64,000 nucleotides of DNA from the NCBI RefSeq assembly GCF_000732945.1, contig NZ_CP008944.1, positions 1,024,553 to 1,088,552 of the forward strand, read 5' to 3'. The DNA is from Corynebacterium atypicum (GTDB taxonomy: Bacteria; Actinomycetota; Actinomycetes; Mycobacteriales; Mycobacteriaceae). Made by a program: the position numbers and the translations under genes. A model generated the notes under the pieces. That model searched no databases. It was given only the letters and a program-made list of their open reading frames with translations, and was not told where the DNA came from. This document shows positions 13,331 to 22,000 of this stretch, in pieces (the stretch's first letter is position 1; each line of letters opens with the position of its first letter).

Positions 13331-13621
13331 GTGACCAACGTGACTAATGAGCCGGAAAGCAAAGAGCCGGTCTTTGACCCGCCAGTAGGCATTACTGATC
13401 CGCCGATCGACCGGTTGCTGGAGAAAGTCTCCTCGAAGTACGCGTTAGCCATCTTCGCGGCTAAGCGGGCCCGTCAGATCAACGCCCACTATCAGCAGGC
13501 CGATAACGAAGTGTTCGAGTACATCGGGCCGCTGGTGACGCCGGAGCCCGGGGAGAAGCCGCTGTCCATCGCGCTGCGCGAGATCGACGCCGGCCTTCTG
13601 GAGTACGAGGAAGGGCGCTAG
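13331..13621 (+). CDS. rpoZ: RNA polymerase omega subunit
   Basis: 96 residues. After an acidic N terminus the omega signature can be read: [20 protein letters not shown], then [14 protein letters not shown]. Omega helps assemble and stabilise the beta' subunit. Two GTG codons (13331, 13340) could serve as start; the upstream one is adopted. It lies between gmk and coaBC, the usual actinobacterial order, and is followed by a strong intrinsic terminator. Confidence 0.94.
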   Translation: MTNVTNEPESKEPVFDPPVGITDPPIDRLLEKVSSKYALAIFAAKRARQINAHYQQADNEVFEYIGPLVTPEPGEKPLSIALREIDAGLLEYEEGR

Positions 13622-13641
13622 CCCTTTGCCCTGCGCCCTCT

Positions 13642-13686
13642 GGCCGTCTGCTTTCCTTTTTGAACAGGGAAGTGGGCGGCCTTTTT
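13642..13686 (+). terminator. Rho-independent terminator after rpoZ
   Basis: A 16-bp stem (13642-13657 with 13666-13681, with a few G-T pairs) and an 8-base loop are followed by TTTTT at 13682-13686. It lies 21 bp after the rpoZ stop and should end the mihF-gmk-rpoZ transcript before coaBC. Confidence 0.85.
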
Positions 13687-13758
13687 CACGCCGATTGGCC
13701 AGTGCTCTGCCGCGGCCGGGGCTGTGCGCGGGCCGATCGATAAGAGTTTGGAGGAAAA

Positions 13759-15108
13759 GTGACCATCGATAGCTCTGCTGCGCCGCGGGCGCCGAAGGTC
13801 TTGCTCGGGGTGGCCGGGGGGATCGCCGCCTTCAAGGCCTGCACTGTGGTGCGCGAACTTGCCCGCGCGCAGGCGGACGTCACCGTGGTCCCCACCGCGA
13901 ATGCCCTGCGTTTTGTGGGGGCGGCGACGTTCGAAGCGCTGTCCGGTAACCCGGTGGCTACGGACGTGTTCACCGGGGTCGACGAGGTGCGCCACGTTCG
14001 CCTGGGCCAGGAGGCGGACCTGGTGCTCATCGCGCCGGCTACGGCGGATCTGCTCGCTCGGCTGGCGGCCGGGCGCGCCGACGATCTGCTTTCAGCCAGC
14101 GTGTTGGTGGCCACGTGCCCGGTGGTTGTGGCCCCGGCGATGCACACGGAGATGTGGCTGAACCCGGCCACCCGAGAAAACGTCGCCACCTTGCGCCGCC
14201 GCGGGATCGTGGTCCTCGAGCCTGCGACCGGCAGGCTGACGGGCCCGGACTCCGGGCCAGGGCGGATGCTGGAGCCGCAGCAGATCGTCGACCTTGCGCG
14301 CTTGGTGCTCGGCCGAGGAAGGTTGTCCTTTTCGGCTGAGCCGCAGCCGCTGGCCGGAAAGCGGGTACTGATTACTGCTGGGGGGACGAGGGAGCCGTTA
14401 GACCCGGTGCGGTTCTTAGGCAACCGGTCATCGGGGCGCCAGGGGTTTGCGCTGGCCGAGGTGTCCGGCCAGCTGGGCGCGCAGGTGGAGCTGATCGCCG
14501 CAGCGACGGCCGAGCTACCGGTGCCGGCGGCCACGTCAGTAACCCGAGTCGAGACCACCGCCCAGCTTGCCGAGGAAGTCAACGCGCGCGCGGCATCAAG
14601 TGACCTCATCGTTATGTCGGCTGCCGTATCGGACTATCGTCCGCTGGCCGCAAAAGAGACCAAAATGAAAAAGGGCGTAGCCGACGCCGAGCTCGAGCAC
14701 CTCCGGCTCACCGAGAACCCGGACATCTTGCGCGGGCTGGTGCGCCGGCGCGCTGAGGGCGCGATCCCCGCTGGGACGACCATCGTGGGGTTTGCTGCGG
14801 AAACCGGTGACGCGGCCGGCAGCGCGTTGGACTACGGCAAGAAGAAGCTGGTGAAGAAGGGCTGCGACGTGTTGATGTGCAACGAGGTCGGCGGGGGAAA
14901 GGCCTTTGGCACGCCGGTCAACGCGGGGTGGGTGTTGTCGCGCCCGCGCGGCGGAGCAGCCCAAGGCCCCGGCGTCGGTGGGCAGAGCCTTCAAAGCGCC
15001 GGTGACGTGCGCGTCGAGGAGATAGCCGAGGCCAGCAAGCTCGAGGTGGCCTGGCGGATCCTGCGGGCGGCGGCGCAGTTTGCCGACGCCGCGCAATTGC
15101 AAACTTAG
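13759..15108 (+). CDS. coaBC: Phosphopantothenoylcysteine decarboxylase / phosphopantothenate-cysteine ligase
   Basis: 449 residues, bifunctional CoaBC (Dfp), making two steps of coenzyme A synthesis. The CoaC flavoprotein domain (about 1-190) has GVAGGIAAFKA, a substrate motif PAMHTEMWLNPATREN and the proton-relay region near TADLLARLAAG. The CoaB domain (about 195-449) has ITAGGTREPLDPVRFLGNRS and KETKMKKG, carrying the ligase lysine residues. GTG is preceded by TTTGGAGGAAAA. Its TAG stop is the first three bases of an McbR-type palindrome that belongs to metK. Confidence 0.96.
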   Translation: MTIDSSAAPRAPKVLLGVAGGIAAFKACTVVRELARAQADVTVVPTANALRFVGAATFEALSGNPVATDVFTGVDEVRHVRLGQEADLVLIAPATADLLARLAAGRADDLLSASVLVATCPVVVAPAMHTEMWLNPATRENVATLRRRGIVVLEPATGRLTGPDSGPGRMLEPQQIVDLARLVLGRGRLSFSAEPQPLAGKRVLITAGGTREPLDPVRFLGNRSSGRQGFALAEVSGQLGAQVELIAAATAELPVPAATSVTRVETTAQLAEEVNARAASSDLIVMSAAVSDYRPLAAKETKMKKGVADAELEHLRLTENPDILRGLVRRRAEGAIPAGTTIVGFAAETGDAAGSALDYGKKKLVKKGCDVLMCNEVGGGKAFGTPVNAGWVLSRPRGGAAQGPGVGGQSLQSAGDVRVEEIAEASKLEVAWRILRAAAQFADAAQLQT

Positions 15109-15121
15109 ACCGCTTGGTCTA
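15106..15121. promoter_or_regulatory. McbR-type operator upstream of metK
   Basis: TAGAC-N6-GTCTA is a perfect match to the McbR consensus known from C. glutamicum, where McbR represses sulfur amino acid genes, metK among them, with S-adenosylhomocysteine as effector. It lies 147 bp before the metK start and overlaps the coaBC stop codon. A hairpin (15124-15131 with 15138-15145) follows immediately. Confidence 0.7.
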
Positions 15122-15267
15122 ATCTGGCTAGAAACACCTAGCCGGCGGACGTGAGCGCTCGCGGGGTGTGTGCCCTTTTTCTCACTACTTGATTCTTTTA
15201 AGTACCTGGGCTGGAGCCCGAAATTTTTTCTAACTAGTGGACTATGTGGAGCAAAGGAAGCGATCAC

Positions 15268-16500
15268 GTGGCTGACCCGACGAGCAGCGTGCGGCTATTT
15301 ACCAGCGAATCTGTCACAGAGGGGCACCCGGACAAGATCTGTGATGCGGTCTCGGACGCGATCTTGGATGCGATCTTGACCAAGGACCCGGTGGCCCACG
15401 TCGCGGTGGAGACCATGGTCACCACCGGTCAGGTCCACGTCGTCGGAGAGATCCGTACGTCGTCGTACGTAGAGATCCCCGAGCTGGTTCGCAACACGCT
15501 GGTGGACATCGGGTTCATCTCGTCCGAGGTTGGCTTCGACGGGCGCACCTGCGGGGTCAATGTGGCCATCGGCGAGCAGTCCGCCGAAATCGCCAGCGGC
15601 GTCGACACCTCGCACGAGGTGCGCTCCGGCGGCTCCCTCGAGGAAGACGACCAGGGCGGCGCCGGCGATCAAGGCCTGATGTTTGGCTACGCCACCGACG
15701 AGACCCCGGAGTTCATGCCGCTGCCGATCTCGCTGGCGCACCGGCTGGCCCGCAGGCTGACCCATGTGCGTGAGGAAGGCATCGTCGACCACCTGCGCCC
15801 GGACGGCAAGACGCAGGTGACCTTCGCCTACGACGAGGCCGGCAACCCTACCCACATCGACACCGTGGTCATCTCCGCCCAGCACGACCCGGACGTCGAC
15901 TCGCAGTGGCTCGAGCCCAGGTTGCGCGAGCACGTGCTGGACTACGTCGTCCGCGACGCGGGCCTGGAGCGGTTCGTGACCGAGAAGATCAAGCTTTTGG
16001 TCAACCCGTCCGGCTCCTTCGTGCTCGGCGGGCCAATGGGCGACGCCGGGTTGACGGGGCGCAAGATCATCGTGGATACCTACGGCGGGATGGCCCGCCA
16101 CGGCGGCGGCGCGTTTTCGGGCAAGGACCCGAGCAAGGTGGACCGTTCGGCCGCCTACGCGATGCGCTGGGTGGCCAAGAACATCGTGGCCGCGGGCCTG
16201 GCCCACCGCGCCGAGGTGCAGGTGGCGTACGCGATCGGGCGCGCGGCGCCGGTGGGGCTGTACGTCGAGACCTTCGGCACCGCAGCCGAAGGGCTGAGCA
16301 ACGCCGCCATCCAGCAGGCCGTGGACAAGGTCTTCGACCTGCGGCCTACCGCCATCGTCCGCGACCTCGATTTGCTGCGGCCTATCTACCGCCAGACCGC
16401 AGCGTACGGGCACTTCGGGCGCACCGACGTGGACCTGCCCTGGGAGCACACCGATCGGGTCGCCGAGCTGCGCCGGGCCGCGGGCCTCGGCGAGGCTTAG
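15268..16500 (+). CDS. metK: S-adenosylmethionine synthetase
   Basis: 410 residues from the GTG at 15268, chosen for the AAAGGAAG ribosome binding site; an in-frame ATG eight codons upstream overlaps that site. Family motifs are [20 protein letters not shown] near the N terminus and [20 protein letters not shown] around residue 280. It makes S-adenosylmethionine from methionine and ATP. The 160-bp gap from coaBC with an McbR site suggests its own promoter, repressed by McbR. Confidence 0.97.
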   Translation: MADPTSSVRLFTSESVTEGHPDKICDAVSDAILDAILTKDPVAHVAVETMVTTGQVHVVGEIRTSSYVEIPELVRNTLVDIGFISSEVGFDGRTCGVNVAIGEQSAEIASGVDTSHEVRSGGSLEEDDQGGAGDQGLMFGYATDETPEFMPLPISLAHRLARRLTHVREEGIVDHLRPDGKTQVTFAYDEAGNPTHIDTVVISAQHDPDVDSQWLEPRLREHVLDYVVRDAGLERFVTEKIKLLVNPSGSFVLGGPMGDAGLTGRKIIVDTYGGMARHGGGAFSGKDPSKVDRSAAYAMRWVAKNIVAAGLAHRAEVQVAYAIGRAAPVGLYVETFGTAAEGLSNAAIQQAVDKVFDLRPTAIVRDLDLLRPIYRQTAAYGHFGRTDVDLPWEHTDRVAELRRAAGLGEA

Positions 16501-16576
16501 CCGGGTGCCTCACCGGGCTTAAGCCCACGGTTGCCGGCCCTGCCCAGGCCGTAGCCCTGCCGGCCACCCAGGCGGC

Positions 16577-16582
16577 TACACT
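16577..16582 (+). promoter_or_regulatory. -10 element for a leaderless priA transcript
   Basis: TACACT ends 8 bases before the priA ATG at 16591, so transcription would begin at or next to the start codon. No Shine-Dalgarno sequence is visible in that gap. Confidence 0.55.
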
Positions 16583-16590
16583 GGGGCTTC

Positions 16591-18621
16591 ATGCCGCCTA
16601 GCCGTGAACCCGCCGCAACGCGCCCGATAGCCCGGGTCTTGCCGCTGTTGGGGCTGGCGCACCTGGACCGGCCCTTTGACTATCTGGTCAGCGCGCAGCA
16701 GGATGCTGACGCCCAGCCGGGGGTGCGTGTGCGCGTCCGGTTCTCCGGCCGGCTTGTCGACGCGCTTTTGCTCGAGCGCGTCTCGACCAGCGAGCACACC
16801 GCGAGCCTGCGATACCTCGAGCGGGTCATCTCCGCGGAGGTGGTCTGCCCGCCGCAGCTGCGGGAGCTCGTCGACCGCCTGGCAGTACGCTACGGGGGTA
16901 CGCGTTCTGATCTTTATCGCGCGGCAATCCCGCCGAGACACGCCCGCGCCGAAGAGTCCGACACCTCGACCTCTTGGGAAGAGCTCGGTGCGCCATCTCC
17001 GCCCGACCTGTCCGCGTGGTCGGCGTACGAGAGCGGCCAGTCCTACGTCGACGCGGTGCTCTCCGGCACCAGAGCGCGCGGCGTGTGGCAGGTCGCGCCA
17101 GGGGAGGACTGGGCAAGCGGGCTCGCCGGGCTTTTGGTCAGCGTTGTTCAAGGCGGTGGCGGCGCGCTCGCCGTGCTGCCTGACCAGCGCAGCGTCGACC
17201 GGCTCGAGGCAGCCCTGCGGCAGCTGGTCGCGGCGCGGCAGGTGACAGTCCTGGGCGCGAACCTGGGACCGCAGGCGCGCTACCGACGCTACCTCTCGAT
17301 CATCCACGGGCAGGCACGGCTGGTCATCGGCACCCGCTCGGCGGCCTTCGCCCCGGTGCAGAATCTCCGGCTCGCCGTCATCGGCTTTGACGGCGACGAG
17401 AACCTCATTGAACCGCGCGCCCCCTACCCGCACGCCCGGGAGGTGCTCACGTGCCGCTCGGCCATCGAGAAGTGCTCGTTGCTGCTTGTGGGGCACACCC
17501 GCACCGCCGAAGCTCAGCTGCTCGTCGAATCCGGCTGGGCGCACGGGATCACAGCGCCGCGCAGCGTGGTCCGGGCGCGCAGCCCACGCATCCAGGCCAG
17601 TGCCGATTCCGACGCTGCGCTGGCCCGCGACCCTAGGGCCCGCCAGGCGCGCATCCCAGCGGTGGCCTTTCAGGCCCTGCGCGAGGCCCTGGACCGCGGC
17701 CAGCCGGTGCTGGTACAAACCCCGCGGCGGGGCTACGTGCTCACGTTCGCGTGCGGGTCCTGCCGGGCGCCAGCGCGGTGCCGTAACTGCAACGGCCCGC
17801 TGGAAATACCGCTGGGGGCGGACGCCGCGCGCGGCGGGGTGCCCACCTGCCGGTGGTGCGGCCGAATGGAGACGCGTTTCCGGTGCCCGGAGTGCGGCTC
17901 GGCCAAGCTGCGGGCGGTGGTCTTGGGCAACGAGCGCACGGCCGAGGAGCTGGGGCGGGCCTTCCCGCAGGTGCGAGTCATCGCCTCGGGCGGCAACCAC
18001 ATCGTCGACGAGGTTCCGAGTGCCCCCGCGCTGGTGGTGGCCACCCCGGGCGCCGAGCCGGAGGTGGCCGGCGCGGGCAGCTACGGGGCCCTGGTCCTGT
18101 TAGACACGTGGTCGCTTCTCGGCCGCCAGGATCTGCGGGCCACCGAGCGCGCGCTGGCGGCCTGGGTACGCGCGGCGACCAAGGTCGCACCGGCGCGCTC
18201 CGGCGGGCGCGTCGTTGTGGTGGCCGACTCCGCGCTGGCGGTCGTTCAGGCCTTCATCCGCTGGGACGTGGTGGGCGCCGCCGCCGCAGAGCTACAGCAA
18301 CGCCGCGAGGTGGGCCTGCCGCCCGCAGTGCATATGGCCGCCATCGATGGCGCCGGGGAGTCTGTGGCCGCACTCGTCGAGTCACTTCAGCTTCCGGCCG
18401 GAGCGCAGGTACTCGGGCCGGTGGACCTACCGGTGGGCGTCGACCTGCCCGGTGAGTACGACGATTCTCGCTTCGGCCCCGCCCAGCGAGTCTTGGTCCG
18501 CGTCCCGCTGGGCAACCCGGCCGACCTCGGCCGCGCTCTTAAGGCGGGGCTGGTGGCTCGGGTGGCGCGCCGGGATACCCTGCCGCTGCGCGTGATGGTC
18601 GATCCGGTCTCGGTGGGCTAG
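16591..18621 (+). CDS. priA: PriA-like primosomal protein (N'), degenerate helicase motifs
   Basis: 676 residues. The N-terminal 3'-DNA-binding domain (VLPLLGLAHLDRPFDYLVSA) and zinc-binding cysteines are intact: CGSCRAPARCRNC, CRWCGRMETRFRCPEC. The helicase part is degraded: where PriA normally has Walker A GxTGSGKTE the sequence reads WQVAPGEDWASG, and no DEEH box is seen (IGFDGDENLI in its place). Actinobacterial PriA is known to lack helicase motifs, so a structural replication-restart role is more likely than unwinding. Probably leaderless. Confidence 0.88.
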   Translation: MPPSREPAATRPIARVLPLLGLAHLDRPFDYLVSAQQDADAQPGVRVRVRFSGRLVDALLLERVSTSEHTASLRYLERVISAEVVCPPQLRELVDRLAVRYGGTRSDLYRAAIPPRHARAEESDTSTSWEELGAPSPPDLSAWSAYESGQSYVDAVLSGTRARGVWQVAPGEDWASGLAGLLVSVVQGGGGALAVLPDQRSVDRLEAALRQLVAARQVTVLGANLGPQARYRRYLSIIHGQARLVIGTRSAAFAPVQNLRLAVIGFDGDENLIEPRAPYPHAREVLTCRSAIEKCSLLLVGHTRTAEAQLLVESGWAHGITAPRSVVRARSPRIQASADSDAALARDPRARQARIPAVAFQALREALDRGQPVLVQTPRRGYVLTFACGSCRAPARCRNCNGPLEIPLGADAARGGVPTCRWCGRMETRFRCPECGSAKLRAVVLGNERTAEELGRAFPQVRVIASGGNHIVDEVPSAPALVVATPGAEPEVAGAGSYGALVLLDTWSLLGRQDLRATERALAAWVRAATKVAPARSGGRVVVVADSALAVVQAFIRWDVVGAAAAELQQRREVGLPPAVHMAAIDGAGESVAALVESLQLPAGAQVLGPVDLPVGVDLPGEYDDSRFGPAQRVLVRVPLGNPADLGRALKAGLVARVARRDTLPLRVMVDPVSVG

Positions 18622-18681
18622 CTGCGGCGCGCAGTACTCGTTGAGGCGGGAAGGCGCGCCGCCGTGCGGGAGCCGGGGCGC

Positions 18682-18687
18682 TACAAT
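18682..18687 (+). promoter_or_regulatory. Candidate -10 element upstream of fmt
   Basis: TACAAT within GGCGCTACAATGGGGC lies 97 bp before the fmt ATG. The priA-fmt gap is 163 bp and has no other obvious element. Confidence 0.4.
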
Positions 18688-18784
18688 GGGGCGACTACTT
18701 CAACAGGCGCCCCACGCGCTGTGGCCAGCCGCGGTGCGGGCGTCGCGGGCGCCTTCCGGAAAGGATCGACGCATCACCAGCACC

Positions 18785-19798
18785 ATGCAACCGTTGAACA
18801 TTGTCTTTGCCGGCACCCCGGAACCGGCCGTCGTGGCGCTCGAGCGCCTCGTCGCCTCCCGGCATCACGTCCGGGCGGTCATTACCCGCCCGGATGCCCC
18901 TAAGGGCCGGGGCCGCACGTTGCACCCCAGTCCGGTCGCGGCCTGGGCGAAAGACGCTGGCATAGAGGTGCTCACCCCGCGCACCCTGAAACCCGGCACC
19001 GAAGACGGCGAGCAACTGCGCGCTGACTTATCCAGGCTCGCCCCGGATGTCATCCCCGTGGTGGCCTACGGCAACCTGATCACCGCCGACCTGCTGGCGC
19101 CTGAGCGCGTGCGGCACGGGTGGATCAACCTGCACTTTTCGCTACTGCCGCGCTGGCGTGGGGCGGCCCCGGTCCAGGCGGCCATCGCCGCGGGCGATAC
19201 GGAGACGGGGGTGAGCACCTTCCGGATCGACCAGGGGCTGGATACCGGGCAGCTGCTTGCCACCCAGCGGGCGGCGATCGCGGAGACGGACACCGCGGAC
19301 GACCTGCTGACCCGCCTGGCCCACCAGGGCGCGGACCTGTTGGCCGAGACGATGGATGGGCTGGCCGCGGGCACGCTTGTCGGCCGCGATCAAGAAGGAG
19401 AGCCCACCTATGCGCCCAAGATCACCTCGGCGCAGGCGCGGGTGGATTGGACGGGCCCGGCGGCCCAGATCGATCGCCTCGTCCGGGCCTACACCCCGGC
19501 GCCCGGCGCGTGGACCATGTTCGGCGACCTCAGGCTCAAGCTGGGCCCCGTCGTGCCGTGCGATCCTGAGTCCGAGGACGTGCCGGCGGCGGCCACGGAA
19601 CTGGGGTGCGGCCAGGTGCTGGCCGGCCGCCACGAGGTGTTCGTGGGTACGGGGAGCGAGCCGGTGCGGCTGACCCGCGTGCAACCGCCCGGAAAGAAGA
19701 TGATGGCGGCCGCCGACTGGGCCCGCGGGGCGCTCAGCCGGCATTCGGCCGGCGCGCACGAAGACACGGCAGGAAGCGGAAAGGCGGAGTTTCAATGA
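18785..19798 (+). CDS. fmt: Methionyl-tRNA formyltransferase
   Basis: 337 residues from the ATG at 18785; the frame is open further upstream but carries no homology there. The formyl-THF-binding catalytic region is NLHFSLLPRWRGAAPVQAAI, preceded by the VFAGTPEPAVVAL N terminus. It formylates Met-tRNAi for initiation. The only purine-rich site (GGAAAGGA) is about 20 bp upstream, farther than ideal. Its TGA overlaps the rsmB ATG (ATGA). Confidence 0.95.
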   Translation: MQPLNIVFAGTPEPAVVALERLVASRHHVRAVITRPDAPKGRGRTLHPSPVAAWAKDAGIEVLTPRTLKPGTEDGEQLRADLSRLAPDVIPVVAYGNLITADLLAPERVRHGWINLHFSLLPRWRGAAPVQAAIAAGDTETGVSTFRIDQGLDTGQLLATQRAAIAETDTADDLLTRLAHQGADLLAETMDGLAAGTLVGRDQEGEPTYAPKITSAQARVDWTGPAAQIDRLVRAYTPAPGAWTMFGDLRLKLGPVVPCDPESEDVPAAATELGCGQVLAGRHEVFVGTGSEPVRLTRVQPPGKKMMAAADWARGALSRHSAGAHEDTAGSGKAEFQ

Positions 19799-21282
19799 GC
19801 CCCACAGCATCTTCAGGAGGATTTCGCTCCCGCAGCAAGAAGGGCCGCGCGGCGAGCGCGCACCGGGGCCAGCGGCCCCAGGACGCCCACCGTCAGCACG
19901 GCCCTGGGCGCGCACGCACCTCCCGGCCCGGCAGGGGCGCGCCCACGCGGGACATCCGCGGCGTCGATAAGCCGCGCCAGGCGGCTTACGCCACCTTGCG
20001 CAAGGTCACTGATGACGCCGCGTACGGCAACCTCACGCTGCCGCACGAGCTGCGTGCCCGCAACTTAAGCGGCCGCGACGCTGCCTTTGCCACCGAGATC
20101 ACCTACGGCACGCTGCGGCACCTGGGCGTGCTCGACGAGGTCGTGCGTGCCTGCTCGAATCGGCTGCTCGAAAACATCGCCCCGGAGGTTCTCGACGCGC
20201 TGCGCCTGGGCATCTACCAGGTGCTGTTTACCCGGGTGGAGCCACACGCGGCCGTCGATACCACGGTGAACCTGGTCGGCGCCAGCGGCGAGCAGAAGCT
20301 CAAAGGGTTCGCCAATGCGATCATGCGCACCGTCACCCGCACCCCGAAGAAGACCTGGCTAGAAAAGCTCACCCCGGCAGGCGAGATGGCCGCGATCGCA
20401 TTTCGCACCGCGCACCCGAAGTGGATCGCTGACTCGTTTTCCCGGGTGATCGGCATCGGCGAGCTCGAGGTGGCGCTCGCGGCTGACTCGGAGCGCCCCC
20501 TGGTGCACCTGGCCGCGCTGCCCGGCGAGATCACCGCCGAGGAGCTGGCTCTGGCCACCGGCGGCAGGACGGCGCGCTATTCGCCCTATGGCGTCTACCT
20601 CGACGGCGGTGACCCCGCCCGCCTCGAGCCTGTCAAGTCGGGGCTCGCCCGCGTTCAAGACGAAGGCTCCCAGCTCATCGCGCGCGCGTTGGTCGAAGCC
20701 CCCGTCGAGGGTGAGGACGCGGGCCGCTGGCTTGATTTGTGTGCCGGGCCCGGCGGCAAGGCGGCGTTTATCGGGGCGCTGGCCCGGATGGAACAGGCCC
20801 ATCTAGACGCCGTCGAGCCGGCCGCCCACCGTGCGAAGCTGGTGGAGACGGCCTGCGCGGGCCTCCCGGTGACCGTGCACCGCGCCGACGGCCGCGCCAG
20901 TGGGCTGGAGGCCGGCTTTGACCGGGTGCTTGTCGACGCCCCCTGCTCCGGGCTGGGCGCATTGCGGCGGCGCCCCGAGGCCCGCTGGCGCAAGCAGGAG
21001 GCGGACATCCCGGGGCTGGCTAGCCTGCAGTTTGAACTGCTGAAGGCGGCGCTGGAGCTCGTGCGCCCCGGCGGCGTGGTGGTCTACTCCACCTGCTCGC
21101 CCGATGTGCGCGAAACCCGGCAGGTCGTCGAGCGCGCCGTTCGCGAGCTAGCGGCGACGGAAGAGGACGCCCACGGCCTCGTCGCCCCGATGCCCGATCT
21201 GGGCCACGAGAAATCGGTGCAGATGTGGCCCCACCGCCACGGGACGGACGCGATGTTCTTCGCGGTGCTGCGCCGCGGCTAG
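19795..21282 (+). CDS. rsmB: 16S rRNA (cytosine-967-C5)-methyltransferase, RsmB/Sun family
   Basis: 495 residues. Residues 1-60 are a Lys/Arg/Gly-rich unstructured extension. Then comes a NusB-like RNA-binding domain (KPRQAAYATLRKVTDDAAYG) and a SAM-dependent methyltransferase domain with WLDLCAGPGGKAAFIGALA. The two catalytic cysteines are in DAPCSGLGALRRRPE and YSTCSPD. Start codon overlaps the fmt stop, so expression is coupled to fmt, another translation-linked gene. Confidence 0.95.
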   Translation: MSPTASSGGFRSRSKKGRAASAHRGQRPQDAHRQHGPGRARTSRPGRGAPTRDIRGVDKPRQAAYATLRKVTDDAAYGNLTLPHELRARNLSGRDAAFATEITYGTLRHLGVLDEVVRACSNRLLENIAPEVLDALRLGIYQVLFTRVEPHAAVDTTVNLVGASGEQKLKGFANAIMRTVTRTPKKTWLEKLTPAGEMAAIAFRTAHPKWIADSFSRVIGIGELEVALAADSERPLVHLAALPGEITAEELALATGGRTARYSPYGVYLDGGDPARLEPVKSGLARVQDEGSQLIARALVEAPVEGEDAGRWLDLCAGPGGKAAFIGALARMEQAHLDAVEPAAHRAKLVETACAGLPVTVHRADGRASGLEAGFDRVLVDAPCSGLGALRRRPEARWRKQEADIPGLASLQFELLKAALELVRPGGVVVYSTCSPDVRETRQVVERAVRELAATEEDAHGLVAPMPDLGHEKSVQMWPHRHGTDAMFFAVLRRG

Positions 21283-21299
21283 CCGGGCGTAGTAGTGGC

Positions 21300-21305
21300 T
21301 AGACT
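21300..21305 (+). promoter_or_regulatory. -10 element for a leaderless rpe transcript
   Basis: TAGACT ends 8 bases before the rpe ATG. The spacer GTGAGGTT contains a weak GAGG, so a very short leader is also possible. This would be the promoter of rpe and the following riboflavin genes. Confidence 0.5.
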
Positions 21306-21313
21306 GTGAGGTT

Positions 21314-21994
21314 ATGGCACAACCGATCATCGCCCCGTCCATCCTGAACTCCGATTTCTCCCAGCTTCGCGAGGAGATCGCGAAAATTCACACCGCGGAC
21401 TGGGTGCACGTGGACATTATGGACGGCCACTTCGTTCCTAACCTCTCCTTCGGCCCCGACATCACCGCCACCGTCAACCGTTTGACGGACCAGCCGCTCG
21501 ACGTCCACCTGATGATCGAGGAGCCGGAGAAGTGGGTCGAGCGTTACATCGACGCCGGCGCGGACACCATCATCTTCCACGTGGAAGCCGCCGCGGACCC
21601 GGCGGCGCTCGCCCGCGACCTGCGCGCGCGGGGAGTGCGCGCCGCCTTCTCCCTGCGCCCCGGAACGCCGATCGAGGACTATCTGGATATCCTCGGCGAG
21701 TTTGACCAGGTGCTGGTCATGAGCGTCGAGCCCGGCTTCGGAGGCCAATCCTTCATGCCCGAGCAACTGGAGAAGGTGCGCACTCTGCGCGCCGAGGCCG
21801 CCCGCCGCGGGCTAGACCTCACCATCGAGATCGACGGCGGCATCAATCTCGAGACCATCGGCGCCGCCGCGGCCGCCGGGGTCGACGCCTTCGTGGCCGG
21901 CTCTGCGGTGTACAAGTCCGCGGATCCGGCGGCGGCCGTCGAGGAGCTCCGCGCGGCCGCCGCCAGCGCCGCCGCCGAAGCTGCCGAGGCCTAA
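21314..21994 (+). CDS. rpe: Ribulose-phosphate 3-epimerase
   Basis: 226 residues, a TIM barrel. Motifs are APSILNSDFSQL, VDIMDGHFVPNLSFGPD with the metal-binding His and Asp, DVHLMI, and EIDGGINLETI. It interconverts ribulose 5-phosphate and xylulose 5-phosphate, linking to the pentose phosphate genes elsewhere in the window and supplying ribulose 5-phosphate balance for RibB. An Ala-rich C-terminal tail of about 20 residues is extra. ribD follows after 6 bp. Confidence 0.97.
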   Translation: MAQPIIAPSILNSDFSQLREEIAKIHTADWVHVDIMDGHFVPNLSFGPDITATVNRLTDQPLDVHLMIEEPEKWVERYIDAGADTIIFHVEAAADPAALARDLRARGVRAAFSLRPGTPIEDYLDILGEFDQVLVMSVEPGFGGQSFMPEQLEKVRTLRAEAARRGLDLTIEIDGGINLETIGAAAAAGVDAFVAGSAVYKSADPAAAVEELRAAAASAAAEAAEA

Positions 21995-22000
21995 GCCCAG

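Noticed and set aside
21283..22000. FMN riboswitch ahead of rpe/ribD
   Set aside because: Looked for conserved RFN-element segments; none is present and the promoter appears leaderless.
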